Of a DNA stretch of 64,000 bases, positions 19,596 through 27,840 are shown piece by piece. The stretch comes from JAEINY01 sp942490535 (GTDB lineage: Bacteria > Bacteroidota > Bacteroidia > Bacteroidales > Marinilabiliaceae). Made by a program: the position numbers and the translations under genes. Positions within the stretch are counted from its first letter, which is position 1, and each line of letters starts with the position of its first letter. The notes beneath the pieces are model-generated. The model made no database searches and was not told the origin of the DNA. It was given only the letters and a program-made list of their open reading frames with translations. The stretch is from positions 1 through 64,000 of the forward strand of contig CALNXQ010000008.1 in the NCBI GenBank assembly GCA_942490535.1, read 5' to 3'.

Positions 19596-20174
19596 TTAGC
19601 TCTTCTTCACATATTGCGTTAAGATCACAATCTGCTGGCCACTTACACGGCCTTCAATGTGCTCTGGATTATCGTGTACCAGGGAAATATTACGCACCGC
19701 GGTACCGCGCTTGGCTGTAAATCCACCACCCTTTACATTCAGGTCTTTAATCAACACCACGGTATCACCACTCTGGAGAATAACCCCGTTACAATCCTTA
19801 TGTTTCACCACATCCTCATCGTCAGCGCCTTCACCGGATGCTTTGGCCCATGCCAGGGTTTCTTCATCTAAATATAACATATCCAGCAAATCCTGCGGCC
19901 AGCCTTCACTGCTTAGTCGCGTCAGCATGCGCCAGGCCATCACCTGAACAGCCGGTACGGTGCTCCACATGCTCTCATTCAAACACCGCCAGTGATTGGC
20001 ATCCATGATCGCTGCATCTTCAATCTGACCTTTACAGGTGTCACATACCCATACACAAGTATCCCCTTTAACATCTGTCACCGGTGGCACTTCATATACA
20101 CTCAGATTATCAGTTGCACTGCACAATTCACATTTCGACTCACTGCGTGCCTGTAATTCTTTCTCTATGCTCAT
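19596..20174 (-). CDS. phnA: PhnA domain protein
   Basis: 192 residues. A zinc-ribbon-like N-terminus (Cys15, Cys18, Cys44, Cys47) is followed by a helical middle and a C-terminal PhnA SH3-like domain (about 122-190: DCNGVILQSGDTVVLIKDL). It belongs to the longer PhnA form. Despite the historical link to alkylphosphonate use, the protein's activity is not established, and no phn genes are nearby. It is monocistronic, with a strong terminator downstream. Confidence 0.9.
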   Translation of the reverse strand: MSIEKELQARSESKCELCSATDNLSVYEVPPVTDVKGDTCVWVCDTCKGQIEDAAIMDANHWRCLNESMWSTVPAVQVMAWRMLTRLSSEGWPQDLLDMLYLDEETLAWAKASGEGADDEDVVKHKDCNGVILQSGDTVVLIKDLNVKGGGFTAKRGTAVRNISLVHDNPEHIEGRVSGQQIVILTQYVKKS

Positions 20175-20389
20175 TTTATATTATTATTGATCGACTGATC
20201 GTTATGTATTTGTCAATTATGGGAGGTTGCAAAGGTAAAAAGGAATTTTCAAAAAGGACCCTTGGAAATGGTATGTTTTTGTGACTCATTCCCAATTCTC
20301 TGTCTCTCATTTCTTGAAGAGAAGGCTTTCGATACCGGCACTATTACGAATAAAGTATTGGCGCGTAAACAATTCTACATCCGCTACGC

Positions 20390-20530
20390 GGAAATGATCA
20401 ACATTCCCATATGCCATTCTACCATATTTTATCCGCTACGCGGAATTTGCTGCAGGCATTTGACGATTGTAGAAAATAGTTACCCCTATAAACCAGGTTA
20501 CCTTTTAAAAGTAATACCACTGGTCATCTG
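20390..20530. repeat. Dispersed intergenic repeat, copy 1
   Basis: About 120-140 bp aligning with 61020-61150. Shared blocks in order are TCAA, ATTCTAC, ATCCGCTACGCGGAA, TGC, GGC-ATTT, ACCC-TAAACC, GTAAT and GTCATC. The core TCCGCTACGCGGA folds into a 5-bp stem with a three-base loop. An extra hairpin copy lies just upstream at 20380-20392. Confidence 0.6.
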
Positions 20531-20550
20531 GCGTTGAATGTCCCATTAAC

Positions 20551-20573
20551 AAAAAACCCCGCCGAAGCAGGGT
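20551..20573 (-). terminator. Rho-independent terminator with TTCG loop
   Basis: On the minus strand CCCTGC-TTCG-GCGGGG is followed by six T. It lies 27 bp past the stop of the propeller lipoprotein gene. Confidence 0.85.
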
Positions 20574-20599
20574 CTATATGATCAAAAACAAATGATTTC

Positions 20600-21772
20600 T
20601 TAATAATTGAAAACAGTGGCAAATGGTTTTACTCCTACGGATCCTTCGCTCACCAATTCTACTTTGCTGGATCTGATGGAGAAAAGTACTAGCTTGTTAT
20701 CCGATCCAGCCAACAAGGCATTCAATCGACCGGTACGTGGATCAATATCAATGCCGTTAAAGGTCTTGTCTGCGTATTCCCCGCTAATACATCCTTCTGT
20801 TGGTAATGCATTTTTGTTTGTATCCTTCTCTTCATTCGTGAGTTGAGTATTTGTCGCCAATTCCTCATCACTGATCAAATCCACATCAACACCCAAACGA
20901 TACGTAATACCATGTACATAAAACAGCTCACTGCCTAATCTTGAGGCGGTCAAACAATTATCGCCATGATCAGCTCTCTCACTGAAAGGAAGGGTATAGA
21001 TTGCATGCGTCAATGGACCATTGTCCACATTAAAGTCTTTTTCCAATTTGACTAAGGCCTGGTCATTATTATTGGCCGTTCCATTGCAATACACCCATAC
21101 GTTACCGTATTTATCCACAGCCATATCGATGGGGGCATACCCTACTTCCAACGTATCCACACTCACAGCGTCATTACTCAAGTCCTTTACGATAATACGA
21201 TTATCAGCGACAGCACCTGTTCCTTTATTAGCCACATACAGGTACTTACCCGACGTCACCACTTTTGCAGGGGCCATTCCTACTTTAAGGCTACGGCCTT
21301 TAGTATCATTAACCAGATCCAATTCAATTATCACATCTGAATCCGTGCCTGTGCCATTTCCGGAAGTCACATACCCTTTGGTTTCAGATACCAACACGAT
21401 ATCTCCCGGATAAGAAATGCCATCAATTTGTTTAATGGACTTGAAGGTTTTCATATCAATCACCTCGATGTGTCCATCGCCATTGCTACCTTCAACCACC
21501 ACATAGCCCTTCCCGTCGGGATAGCTTGTGCTTCGGCGAATAGCCATGCTGCGCACATTCTGGCCGAGGGACTGACCGCCATTATTCTTCTGGAAATAAT
21601 TATTCTGGATGGATTCCTTCTCGAAATTATAATAACTAATGGTGCTGTTATCAGATCCTTCGTTTAAAACATAGGCACCTTGATTTTCGGTGAGCGTGGA
21701 AGTATCGATCTCTTTACAAGCCGAAAAACTAAGTACTCCGGCACACAAGCACAACACGGATATTTTCTTCAT
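20600..21772 (-). CDS. YncE/DUF5074-like beta-propeller lipoprotein
   Basis: 390 residues from the ATG at 21772; the TTG two codons earlier is an unlikely start. The lipoprotein signal ends in SFSAC (Cys19). Repeated blade-like segments follow (GKGYVVVEGSNGDGHIEVID, KYLYVANKGTG, GNVWVYCNGTA), ending DGRLNALLAGSD-like. This resembles the YncE/DUF5074 surface propellers of Bacteroidota, often met beside TonB-dependent receptors for metals or cobalamin. No receptor gene is present here, so a ligand cannot be inferred. It carries its own terminator. Confidence 0.82.
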   Translation of the reverse strand: MKKISVLCLCAGVLSFSACKEIDTSTLTENQGAYVLNEGSDNSTISYYNFEKESIQNNYFQKNNGGQSLGQNVRSMAIRRSTSYPDGKGYVVVEGSNGDGHIEVIDMKTFKSIKQIDGISYPGDIVLVSETKGYVTSGNGTGTDSDVIIELDLVNDTKGRSLKVGMAPAKVVTSGKYLYVANKGTGAVADNRIIVKDLSNDAVSVDTLEVGYAPIDMAVDKYGNVWVYCNGTANNNDQALVKLEKDFNVDNGPLTHAIYTLPFSERADHGDNCLTASRLGSELFYVHGITYRLGVDVDLISDEELATNTQLTNEEKDTNKNALPTEGCISGEYADKTFNGIDIDPRTGRLNALLAGSDNKLVLFSIRSSKVELVSEGSVGVKPFATVFNY

Positions 21773-22208
21773 TGTCAATCTTCTTCTAAATATATGAAAC
21801 AGTAACTATTCTTATCAAAAATAACGGCTTCAAAGATAGCAATTCATTTAACAATGAAAAGCAATCGGCTCTACAAAGTATGGCCTCCTCCTAGCTTTTA
21901 ATGGCCACATCCATCCTCCTGCAACAACCTCAACTGACAACAACAGGACGGTAAAACAGCGCCTGGCCGGTTGGACCAATACCAGTACCTGTATATGTGT
22001 GTTGGTTTTTGCGGGCCATCACCCAAGGTCACTGCCTCGTGTCACTTATAGTGATAGCCTCCAATCACCTCTGGTGACTAATACGTAACACCATCGGTGA
22101 CAGGTAGCGGTCACCAATGCCAATGAACTTGTGTCACCAATCCGTGTAGCAACTGGGTACAGGTGCAATTGCGGAAGGGTGTTTGAGCCCTGTCTGAAAA
22201 GCGGAAGC
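21773..22208. other. Intergenic region with a cluster of GTGAC/GTCAC motifs
   Basis: 436 bp upstream of the propeller gene. Between 22027 and 22138, GTGA or TCAC cores occur about eight times in both orientations (near 22030, 22043, 22052, 22067, 22076, 22099, 22112 and 22134), including the small palindrome TCACCTCTGGTGA. No riboswitch consensus was recognised. Confidence 0.45.
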
Positions 22209-22922
22209 TCAATCAATACTCAGCAATGGATTAAAGCAAACCGAACGTGGTACCTTCACTATTTTTTTACCCCGCACGTATTGTGTTACTATTTCCAATT
22301 GATATTGGCCCGGCGGCAAAGGAGGAACCATGACGATGAGTGATTTAGATCCATTATGAATGACCTGCGTACATTTCGTACGGGTGGAGCTATCCGAGGC
22401 AATGAACCAAATGCCATTCGCGGCATCAGGTCCGGCTATTTTAATGCGGTGCCCCCTAATTTGAATGGCATTATTGGCCGTTATGGTACTGTTGATTTGT
22501 CCCGACAGCGCATCCTGAACCTCGCCGATGGCAGGCGCCACCGTAGCCTTACCCAATACCTGTACATCCACTTGAGTGAGTGCTTCCCGTAAGGCCTTAC
22601 CGGCCACAAAGGAGGTGGTCATTTTATGTATATCTGCATCGTATTTTGCAATAGCACTTTCAAATTTTCCGGATATGCTCAAACGGGCACTACAAAAAGC
22701 TGTATTGACAATGTATCCATTGGCCAACAGTTGAATCTTCAACCGGTCGGATCGCCTGAGGATGTCCACAATGGTTTCGAGCTTTAATTCACTTCCCTCC
22801 TCCACCATTAATTGCGCCAGGGATTCAATGGAAATGCTCCCCGCAGGTTTCACTTTTGCAAAATAATCGCCCGTAGCTTTGGTGAGGGGATTATCGTATA
22901 AGAGGGCATTAATTTTATACAT
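22209..22922 (-). CDS. DUF4469 protein with HU/IHF-like N-terminal domain
   Basis: 237 residues. The N-terminal part (1-120) resembles the HU-like DNA-binding fold found in this family (TGDYFAKVKPAGSISIESLAQLMVEEGSEL). The C-terminal part (about 140-230) is an Ig-like DUF4469 domain (GPDAANGIWFI, LPPGQYQLEIVTQY). In Bacteroidota these proteins sit singly on the chromosome and have no established role; nucleoid association is possible. It is isolated here, with a long motif-rich gap downstream. Confidence 0.75.
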   Translation of the reverse strand: MYKINALLYDNPLTKATGDYFAKVKPAGSISIESLAQLMVEEGSELKLETIVDILRRSDRLKIQLLANGYIVNTAFCSARLSISGKFESAIAKYDADIHKMTTSFVAGKALREALTQVDVQVLGKATVAPAIGEVQDALSGQINSTITANNAIQIRGHRIKIAGPDAANGIWFIASDSSTRTKCTQVIHNGSKSLIVMVPPLPPGQYQLEIVTQYVRGKKIVKVPRSVCFNPLLSID

Positions 22923-23104
22923 ATAAAAAGGTTTTAAACGTTTCGCTGAGTTTCATACCAAACACAGGAGACGCTATGAAACAATCATACACCTGGCTGT
23001 ATTGCGACTTCCCATCGGATCTTAAACCAGCTCGTCAGAGAGCTCCGTGGTAACATTTTCATGTCGATCAATTAAGCCACTTAAAATTACGCATTCACCC
23101 ACAC

Positions 23105-23133
23105 AAAACAAAACCCGGCTGGAGAGCCGGGTT
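23105..23133 (-). terminator. Rho-independent terminator after the saccharopine reductase gene
   Basis: A perfect 9-bp stem (23112-23120 with 23125-23133), GGAG/CTCC loop, and T-rich tail on the minus strand. Confidence 0.85.
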
Positions 23134-23165
23134 CATTACCAAAAATACAAACAATGGAGCCGTGT

Positions 23166-24506
23166 TTAAACCGCCACCAATTCCTTTTCGGCAAACTCAA
23201 TTCCAAATTGTTTGAGTTCCGTTAAGATGGGTTCATAAAACGCTTTATGAGTGGGGATGTGTACACCCGTCATTTTTAAATTCCCCAATAAGTAATGCTT
23301 CACGGCAATGGCCAGCGGTAATCCCACCGTTTTGCTCATGGCCGTATGGACGCCATCATCCCCTTCCACCACCAGGGAGGAGGTTAAATACGTGGGTTGC
23401 TGATCTTCCGGTTTTTGATAAATGAACTTATGCCACATCACAATCATGTCTTTTTCATCCTTACCCAGTTGCCATTTCTCGGTAAGAAGTTTCTCCAGCA
23501 CCTGGGCAGGAGTCCCGCGTTTCAGGCCAATGGGGCGGTCTTCGAAAATGCCCAGCCACTCCAGTTTCTCACGCACATGCGAATCCATATCGATGTGCAT
23601 GTAATGATAGAGCTTCAATTCCACCGAATCGGTGGGATGGTAATACAGAAATGAATTGATGAACTCCCGGTAGGTCATGTGTTCGAGATTCTCCATCACA
23701 TAGGAATCATCGGTGATACCCAGTTGCACAAACACATCCCAGGCACGGCAGAAGCCCGGACGGCGCAATGTTCCCCTGTAAATGGTTGGAATACCCTGCA
23801 GGTGATAGCGATCCAGATATTGCAGTGAGTCGCGATTGGCATAGCCTTCGAACTTGCCATAGCCTTCGATGTCGATGATCTCCGTGCGGCGGAACAAGCG
23901 GTTGTAAGGGATGTATTTGTATTTTCCCTCCTGAATGAACTTCGCCGTTCCCCCCTGCCCGGCTACCACCACATTGCGGGGATTCCAGGAGAATTTATAA
24001 TGCCAGGGATTATCATCTGATTCAGGTGCCACCAAACCGCCCGTGAACGATTCGAAGGCTTTCAGATCATAGCCGGCCCCTTTAATGCGGTCGATGATTT
24101 GCATGGCCGACATGTGATCGATGCCCGGATCTAATCCAATCTCATTAAGGAAGAGTAATCCTTTTTGCGCCACCTCCTTGGCCATGTCGCGCACCTCGGC
24201 CGATTCGTAAGAGGCGGTAAACAGGGATTTATTGTTTTTCAAACAGGCGCGTGCCACCATGGCATGCAGACTGGCCGGTAGCATGGATACCACCAGGTCA
24301 CTGTTTCGCACTTCTTCATCCAGTTGTTTGGAATCGTAGAGATCGAAAAAAATGGCCCGGGTCGCAGGCTGAATCTTGCCTTTGATCAAATCGATGTCAT
24401 GATCGGCCACCGAGAGGTGCCAATTGTGAGCGCTGGCATTTTCTTCCAGATAATGAATCAATGCAGTAGCCGATCGGCCGGCTCCTATGATGAGTATGTT
24501 TTTCAT
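23166..24506 (-). CDS. Saccharopine dehydrogenase, glutamate-forming (LYS9/saccharopine reductase-like)
   Basis: 446 residues. A Rossmann dinucleotide fold opens the protein (IIGAGRSATALIHYL, residues 5-19), then SMLPASLHAMVARAC and the saccharopine-binding C-terminal domain (NEIGLDPGIDHMSAMQIID, FESFTGGLVAPE). This is the LYS9 type: it interconverts saccharopine with 2-aminoadipate 6-semialdehyde plus glutamate. In a catabolic route it follows the LYS1-like enzyme encoded 80 bp upstream. It is the last gene of the long minus-strand lysine cluster and is closed by a strong terminator. Confidence 0.9.
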   Translation of the reverse strand: MKNILIIGAGRSATALIHYLEENASAHNWHLSVADHDIDLIKGKIQPATRAIFFDLYDSKQLDEEVRNSDLVVSMLPASLHAMVARACLKNNKSLFTASYESAEVRDMAKEVAQKGLLFLNEIGLDPGIDHMSAMQIIDRIKGAGYDLKAFESFTGGLVAPESDDNPWHYKFSWNPRNVVVAGQGGTAKFIQEGKYKYIPYNRLFRRTEIIDIEGYGKFEGYANRDSLQYLDRYHLQGIPTIYRGTLRRPGFCRAWDVFVQLGITDDSYVMENLEHMTYREFINSFLYYHPTDSVELKLYHYMHIDMDSHVREKLEWLGIFEDRPIGLKRGTPAQVLEKLLTEKWQLGKDEKDMIVMWHKFIYQKPEDQQPTYLTSSLVVEGDDGVHTAMSKTVGLPLAIAVKHYLLGNLKMTGVHIPTHKAFYEPILTELKQFGIEFAEKELVAV

Positions 24507-24550
24507 GTGTTTTAGTGTTTAGAGGTTGGTTTTTTCACAAAAAGCCTTTG

Positions 24551-24566
24551 GCTAGTAGCTACTAGC
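24551..24566. repeat. Perfect 16-bp palindrome between the two saccharopine genes
   Basis: GCTAGTAGCTACTAGC equals its own reverse complement and lies 20 bp after the LYS1-like stop. It may be an operator or processing site, but no regulator is known. Confidence 0.4.
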
Positions 24567-24586
24567 TAGAAACTGAAGGCCAGCAG

Positions 24587-25807
24587 CTATTCCGAAAAAT
24601 GATTCTCCGCCACATAATCGGCCAGATACCTGAACCGTTCGGTTAATTCGCCATCTTCGGCAATGGTGGCCCGCCGAATGATCTGACCGCGATCCGCCCC
24701 GATAACATTAGGCAATATGCGATTCATCAAGCGGTTACCAAAGCCATGGGAAGCATCCTTGGGTAATTCACAAGGCAGGTTATCCACCGCCATCATGGTG
24801 ATGTTCTGCTCTGAAGAGAAGGCCGCTTCTTCTAACCCAGTGGCCGGATTGTAATCGTAACAGAGATCATCAATGGTTGATGCGCGTAAGGTGGACGGAA
24901 TGGATCCTTCAATGTCGCAGGTAATGTCAGCAATCACTTTAATGCGGTAATCAGCGGCTTTCATATCCTCCCGGGTAAACAATACCGGGGCTTTAGGATC
25001 CCAGTAAGCAGCCGATATCAGCAGATCGGTCTGGTTGCAGAAACGCTTAAAATTACCATCGTACTCATGGGGATGATTAAAGAAATGCATCAGCTCGAAT
25101 GGCAACCCTTCTTTGTGCGCATTGTAATGATTGGGCGCCAATTGTACATAAACCGCCTCGTCAAAATGATCCTGGGTCAAGTATTCGTCAATGGTAACGC
25201 GGGTGATTCCGGCTTCTTCCATAATTTCCAGGACCCCATTGGCCACCCGGCCAGTGCCGGTCACCGCAATTTTAAGTGGTGGTAATTTCACTGCTTTCAA
25301 CTCCTTGCGCATTTCGTTCATATCGGCACACAGGTGAGCGGGTTTCAATTCGAAGTGCTTGTAACGGCGTCCATAGGTCCGTAAACCATTGTATGATCCT
25401 ACCAACCCGGCATAACGGCCGAATCCAATCAAGCGCATCCCTTGCTGATCGGTCAATAGTTCATAATCCACCAACCGGATCTCTTTCTGCAAAATGGTTT
25501 GTAAGAGCTTCCGGTTATAGGGTTGCTTTTTAATGGTGTGCGAGAAAAACAGATAGGTTTTACCCGGTATTAAGCGATCCACAGGCACTTCCTTCACACC
25601 CAACAATACCTGACAGTCACTTAAATCCTCCTGCAACGTTATCCCTTTAGCCGTGTACTCCTCATCCCTAAAACAGCGTATGGGACTGGGCTGCACAACG
25701 ATAGTTAAGCGTGGATAGATGTTCAAGAGTGACTTACATTGTTGCGGGGTCAATGGAACCCGTTTATCCGGTGGGACTTTTCCTTCCCTGAGTATACCTA
25801 TCTTCAT
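24587..25807 (-). CDS. Saccharopine dehydrogenase, lysine-forming type (LYS1/alanine-dehydrogenase-like)
   Basis: 406 residues with the alanine dehydrogenase/PNT N-terminal domain (LREGKVPPDKRVPLTPQQC at the start; QVLLGVKEVP) and a NAD-binding C-terminal domain (AVTGTGRVANGVLEIMEEAG, about 200-220). Family members form saccharopine from lysine and 2-oxoglutarate or the reverse. The adjoining LYS9-like gene and ALDH7-type gene argue for the lysine-degrading direction. A 356-bp gap with a terminator separates it from the aldehyde dehydrogenase gene, so it may have its own promoter. Confidence 0.88.
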   Translation of the reverse strand: MKIGILREGKVPPDKRVPLTPQQCKSLLNIYPRLTIVVQPSPIRCFRDEEYTAKGITLQEDLSDCQVLLGVKEVPVDRLIPGKTYLFFSHTIKKQPYNRKLLQTILQKEIRLVDYELLTDQQGMRLIGFGRYAGLVGSYNGLRTYGRRYKHFELKPAHLCADMNEMRKELKAVKLPPLKIAVTGTGRVANGVLEIMEEAGITRVTIDEYLTQDHFDEAVYVQLAPNHYNAHKEGLPFELMHFFNHPHEYDGNFKRFCNQTDLLISAAYWDPKAPVLFTREDMKAADYRIKVIADITCDIEGSIPSTLRASTIDDLCYDYNPATGLEEAAFSSEQNITMMAVDNLPCELPKDASHGFGNRLMNRILPNVIGADRGQIIRRATIAEDGELTERFRYLADYVAENHFSE

Positions 25808-26163
25808 GTATGTAAATTTTTTATATCAAGATTCAAGAAACAAGATTCAGGTAGCCAGACACAAACATCAAGATACCAGAACGGAAGACTGAGATATTTA
25901 CAGACACTGCATATTATTACTTCGTGCATCCCGTATTTCCGGAAGGTGTTTTACTTCAATCATGGTGATTTTTACTAATCGGGTTACTAATAGACAAGCT
26001 TCTAAACCCTGGCTCTGGGCATTTTCTGTTGCCTCCTTTTATACTAAGATCTTATGCGTTCTACTTTCCCTGTTGAAAAAAGGGAGGAAGCCGGTCCATA
26101 GAACCTTTGACCGACTTCCGGGATTGGCATTATTCACAGGTTTAGTAAATGCAACGTTGTGCG
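25808..26163. other. Intergenic region, no gene seen
   Basis: 356 bp within the lysine cluster. It contains the ALDH terminator (26086-26119), two copies of CAAGATTCA about 14 bases apart near 25825-25850, and presumably the promoter of the saccharopine gene pair. Confidence 0.5.
26072..26119 (-). terminator. Rho-independent terminator after the ALDH gene
   Basis: An 11-bp stem with one mismatch (26086-26096 with 26109-26119) is followed on the minus strand by CTCCC and six T. Confidence 0.75.
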
Positions 26164-27723
26164 TTAAATATTGAATTCAATGCCCTGGGCCAGCGGCAAT
26201 TCGGCACTGAAATTAATCGTATTGGTCTGGCGGCGCATGTAGGCTTTCCAGGAATCAGATCCGGACTCACGGCCGCCACCTGTATCTTTTTCTCCTCCAA
26301 ACGCACCACCAATCTCGGCCCCGGAGGTGCCAATATTAATGTTGGCAATTCCACAATCGGAACCTTCATGCGACAGGAAACGTTCTGTTTCGCGCATGTT
26401 GGACGAGAACATGGAAGAAGACAAGCCTTGTGGCACCCCATTGTGCAATTCAATGGCCTCATCCAGATCTTTATACTTAATCAGGTATAAGAGTGGCGCG
26501 AAGGTTTCGTCCTGAACAATCTCGTAATGATTTTCAGCTTCAGCAATACAAGGTGTCACATAACAGCCCGACTCGTAACCGGGTCCTTCCAATACTTCAC
26601 CGCCGTAGAGGATCTTACCGCCTTGCGCTTTTACCTTTTCAATGGCCTGCAGGAAGGTGGTCACCGCCCCCTTATCAATCATTGGTCCTACCAGCGTTTG
26701 ACTATCCAAAGGATGCCCAATGCGCACACTTTTATAAACACTGATCAGTTTCTCTTTAACCGATTCGTACAACGATTCATGCAGAATGATACGTCGGGTG
26801 GATGTACAGCGCTGACCACAAGTACCTACCGATCCAAACACAATGGCACGTAAGGCCATCTCTAAATCTGCATTCGGCGTAACGATAATGGCGTTATTTC
26901 CGCCTAACTCCAGGATGTGACGTCCCAGACGCTCCCCAACCATTTTACCCACTTTCTTACCAATCCAGGTGGAGCCGGTGAAGGAGATTAATGGAATTCG
27001 CTTGTCTGTAAACATATCATCACCCAGGTACTTGGAGCCGGTGGCTACCAGGTTCAAAACACCTTCAGGAATAGCGTTGCGCTTCAATACCTTTTCCACA
27101 ATTTTATGAACGGCTACGGCGCACAACATCACCTTGGAGGATGGTTTCCAAACCACCACATCACCACATATCAAAGCCAACATGGTATTCCATGCCCAAA
27201 CGGCCACCGGGAAATTAAAAGCGGAAACCACACCCACAATACCCAATGGATGATACTGGTCATACATACGGTGTTTGGCTCTTTCAGAGTGCATGGTATA
27301 ACCATACAGCTGGCGGGACTGCCCCACTGCAAAGTCGCAGATATCAATCATTTCCTGGACCTCACCCAGTCCTTCCTGATAAATCTTACCCATCTCATAG
27401 GACACTAATTTACCAAGTGGCTCTTTATAGATGCGCAATTCAATTCCAATCTGACGCACCAGTTCGCCTCTGATAGGAGCCGGCACCATGCGCCACTCTT
27501 TAAATGCCTTTTGAGCCGTTGTAATCACTTCATTATAGTCCTCTTTCGTGGCTTGTTGGATCCCCCCAATCAACTGACCATCGGCTGGTGAATAAGAGGA
27601 GTGCACATCGCCGGTAGTGGCTTTCCATTGGGTTCCGGTGCAGATACCGGGGTTAATATCTTTGATCCCTAATTCTTCCAACGCATCCTGAATGCCTAAA
27701 TCCTGTAATAGCTGAGTTGTCAT
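26164..27723 (-). CDS. ALDH7-family aldehyde dehydrogenase, probable aminoadipate-semialdehyde dehydrogenase
   Basis: 519 residues, full-length ALDH. Visible features are the cofactor motif FNFPVAVWAWN (169-179), VWKPSSK (191-197), FTGST (248-252), general base Glu272 (LELGG) and nucleophile Cys306 in GTCGQRCTSTRR. The GQRC-T-TRR context and the GGRESGSDSWK C-terminal signature are those of antiquitin (ALDH7), which oxidises 2-aminoadipate 6-semialdehyde to 2-aminoadipate. That is precisely the product of the saccharopine enzymes encoded downstream. This gene links the saccharopine pair to the aconitase/citrate-lyase genes upstream. It argues for degradation, because biosynthesis would need an ATP-consuming reductase instead. 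Confidence 0.9.
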   Translation of the reverse strand: MTTQLLQDLGIQDALEELGIKDINPGICTGTQWKATTGDVHSSYSPADGQLIGGIQQATKEDYNEVITTAQKAFKEWRMVPAPIRGELVRQIGIELRIYKEPLGKLVSYEMGKIYQEGLGEVQEMIDICDFAVGQSRQLYGYTMHSERAKHRMYDQYHPLGIVGVVSAFNFPVAVWAWNTMLALICGDVVVWKPSSKVMLCAVAVHKIVEKVLKRNAIPEGVLNLVATGSKYLGDDMFTDKRIPLISFTGSTWIGKKVGKMVGERLGRHILELGGNNAIIVTPNADLEMALRAIVFGSVGTCGQRCTSTRRIILHESLYESVKEKLISVYKSVRIGHPLDSQTLVGPMIDKGAVTTFLQAIEKVKAQGGKILYGGEVLEGPGYESGCYVTPCIAEAENHYEIVQDETFAPLLYLIKYKDLDEAIELHNGVPQGLSSSMFSSNMRETERFLSHEGSDCGIANINIGTSGAEIGGAFGGEKDTGGGRESGSDSWKAYMRRQTNTINFSAELPLAQGIEFNI

Positions 27724-27840
27724 GTTAATCGTTTTTAGTTTAAGATTATGTTTGTCTTTTAATAGTTTGCTTTTGAAATACGATGGAAATAGGTGGAGAT
27801 ATACCCCTCACGCTACATATTTCTATCTATTTCGTATTTT

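Larger units (their letters stand above)
20175..20599. other. Intergenic region with a dispersed hairpin repeat
   Basis: 425 bp without a convincing gene. It holds two copies of the 13-base hairpin TCCGCTACGCGGA (20380-20392 and 20432-20444), part of a longer unit also found at 61021-61150, and a terminator at 20551-20573. Confidence 0.55.

Noticed and set aside
20262..20537. Open frame in the gap beside the phnA gene
   Set aside because: It runs through the dispersed hairpin repeat and has no family-like sequence, so it is not coding.
21773..22208. Cobalamin riboswitch before the propeller lipoprotein
   Set aside because: No B12-box-like consensus could be found; only the GTGAC cluster is present.
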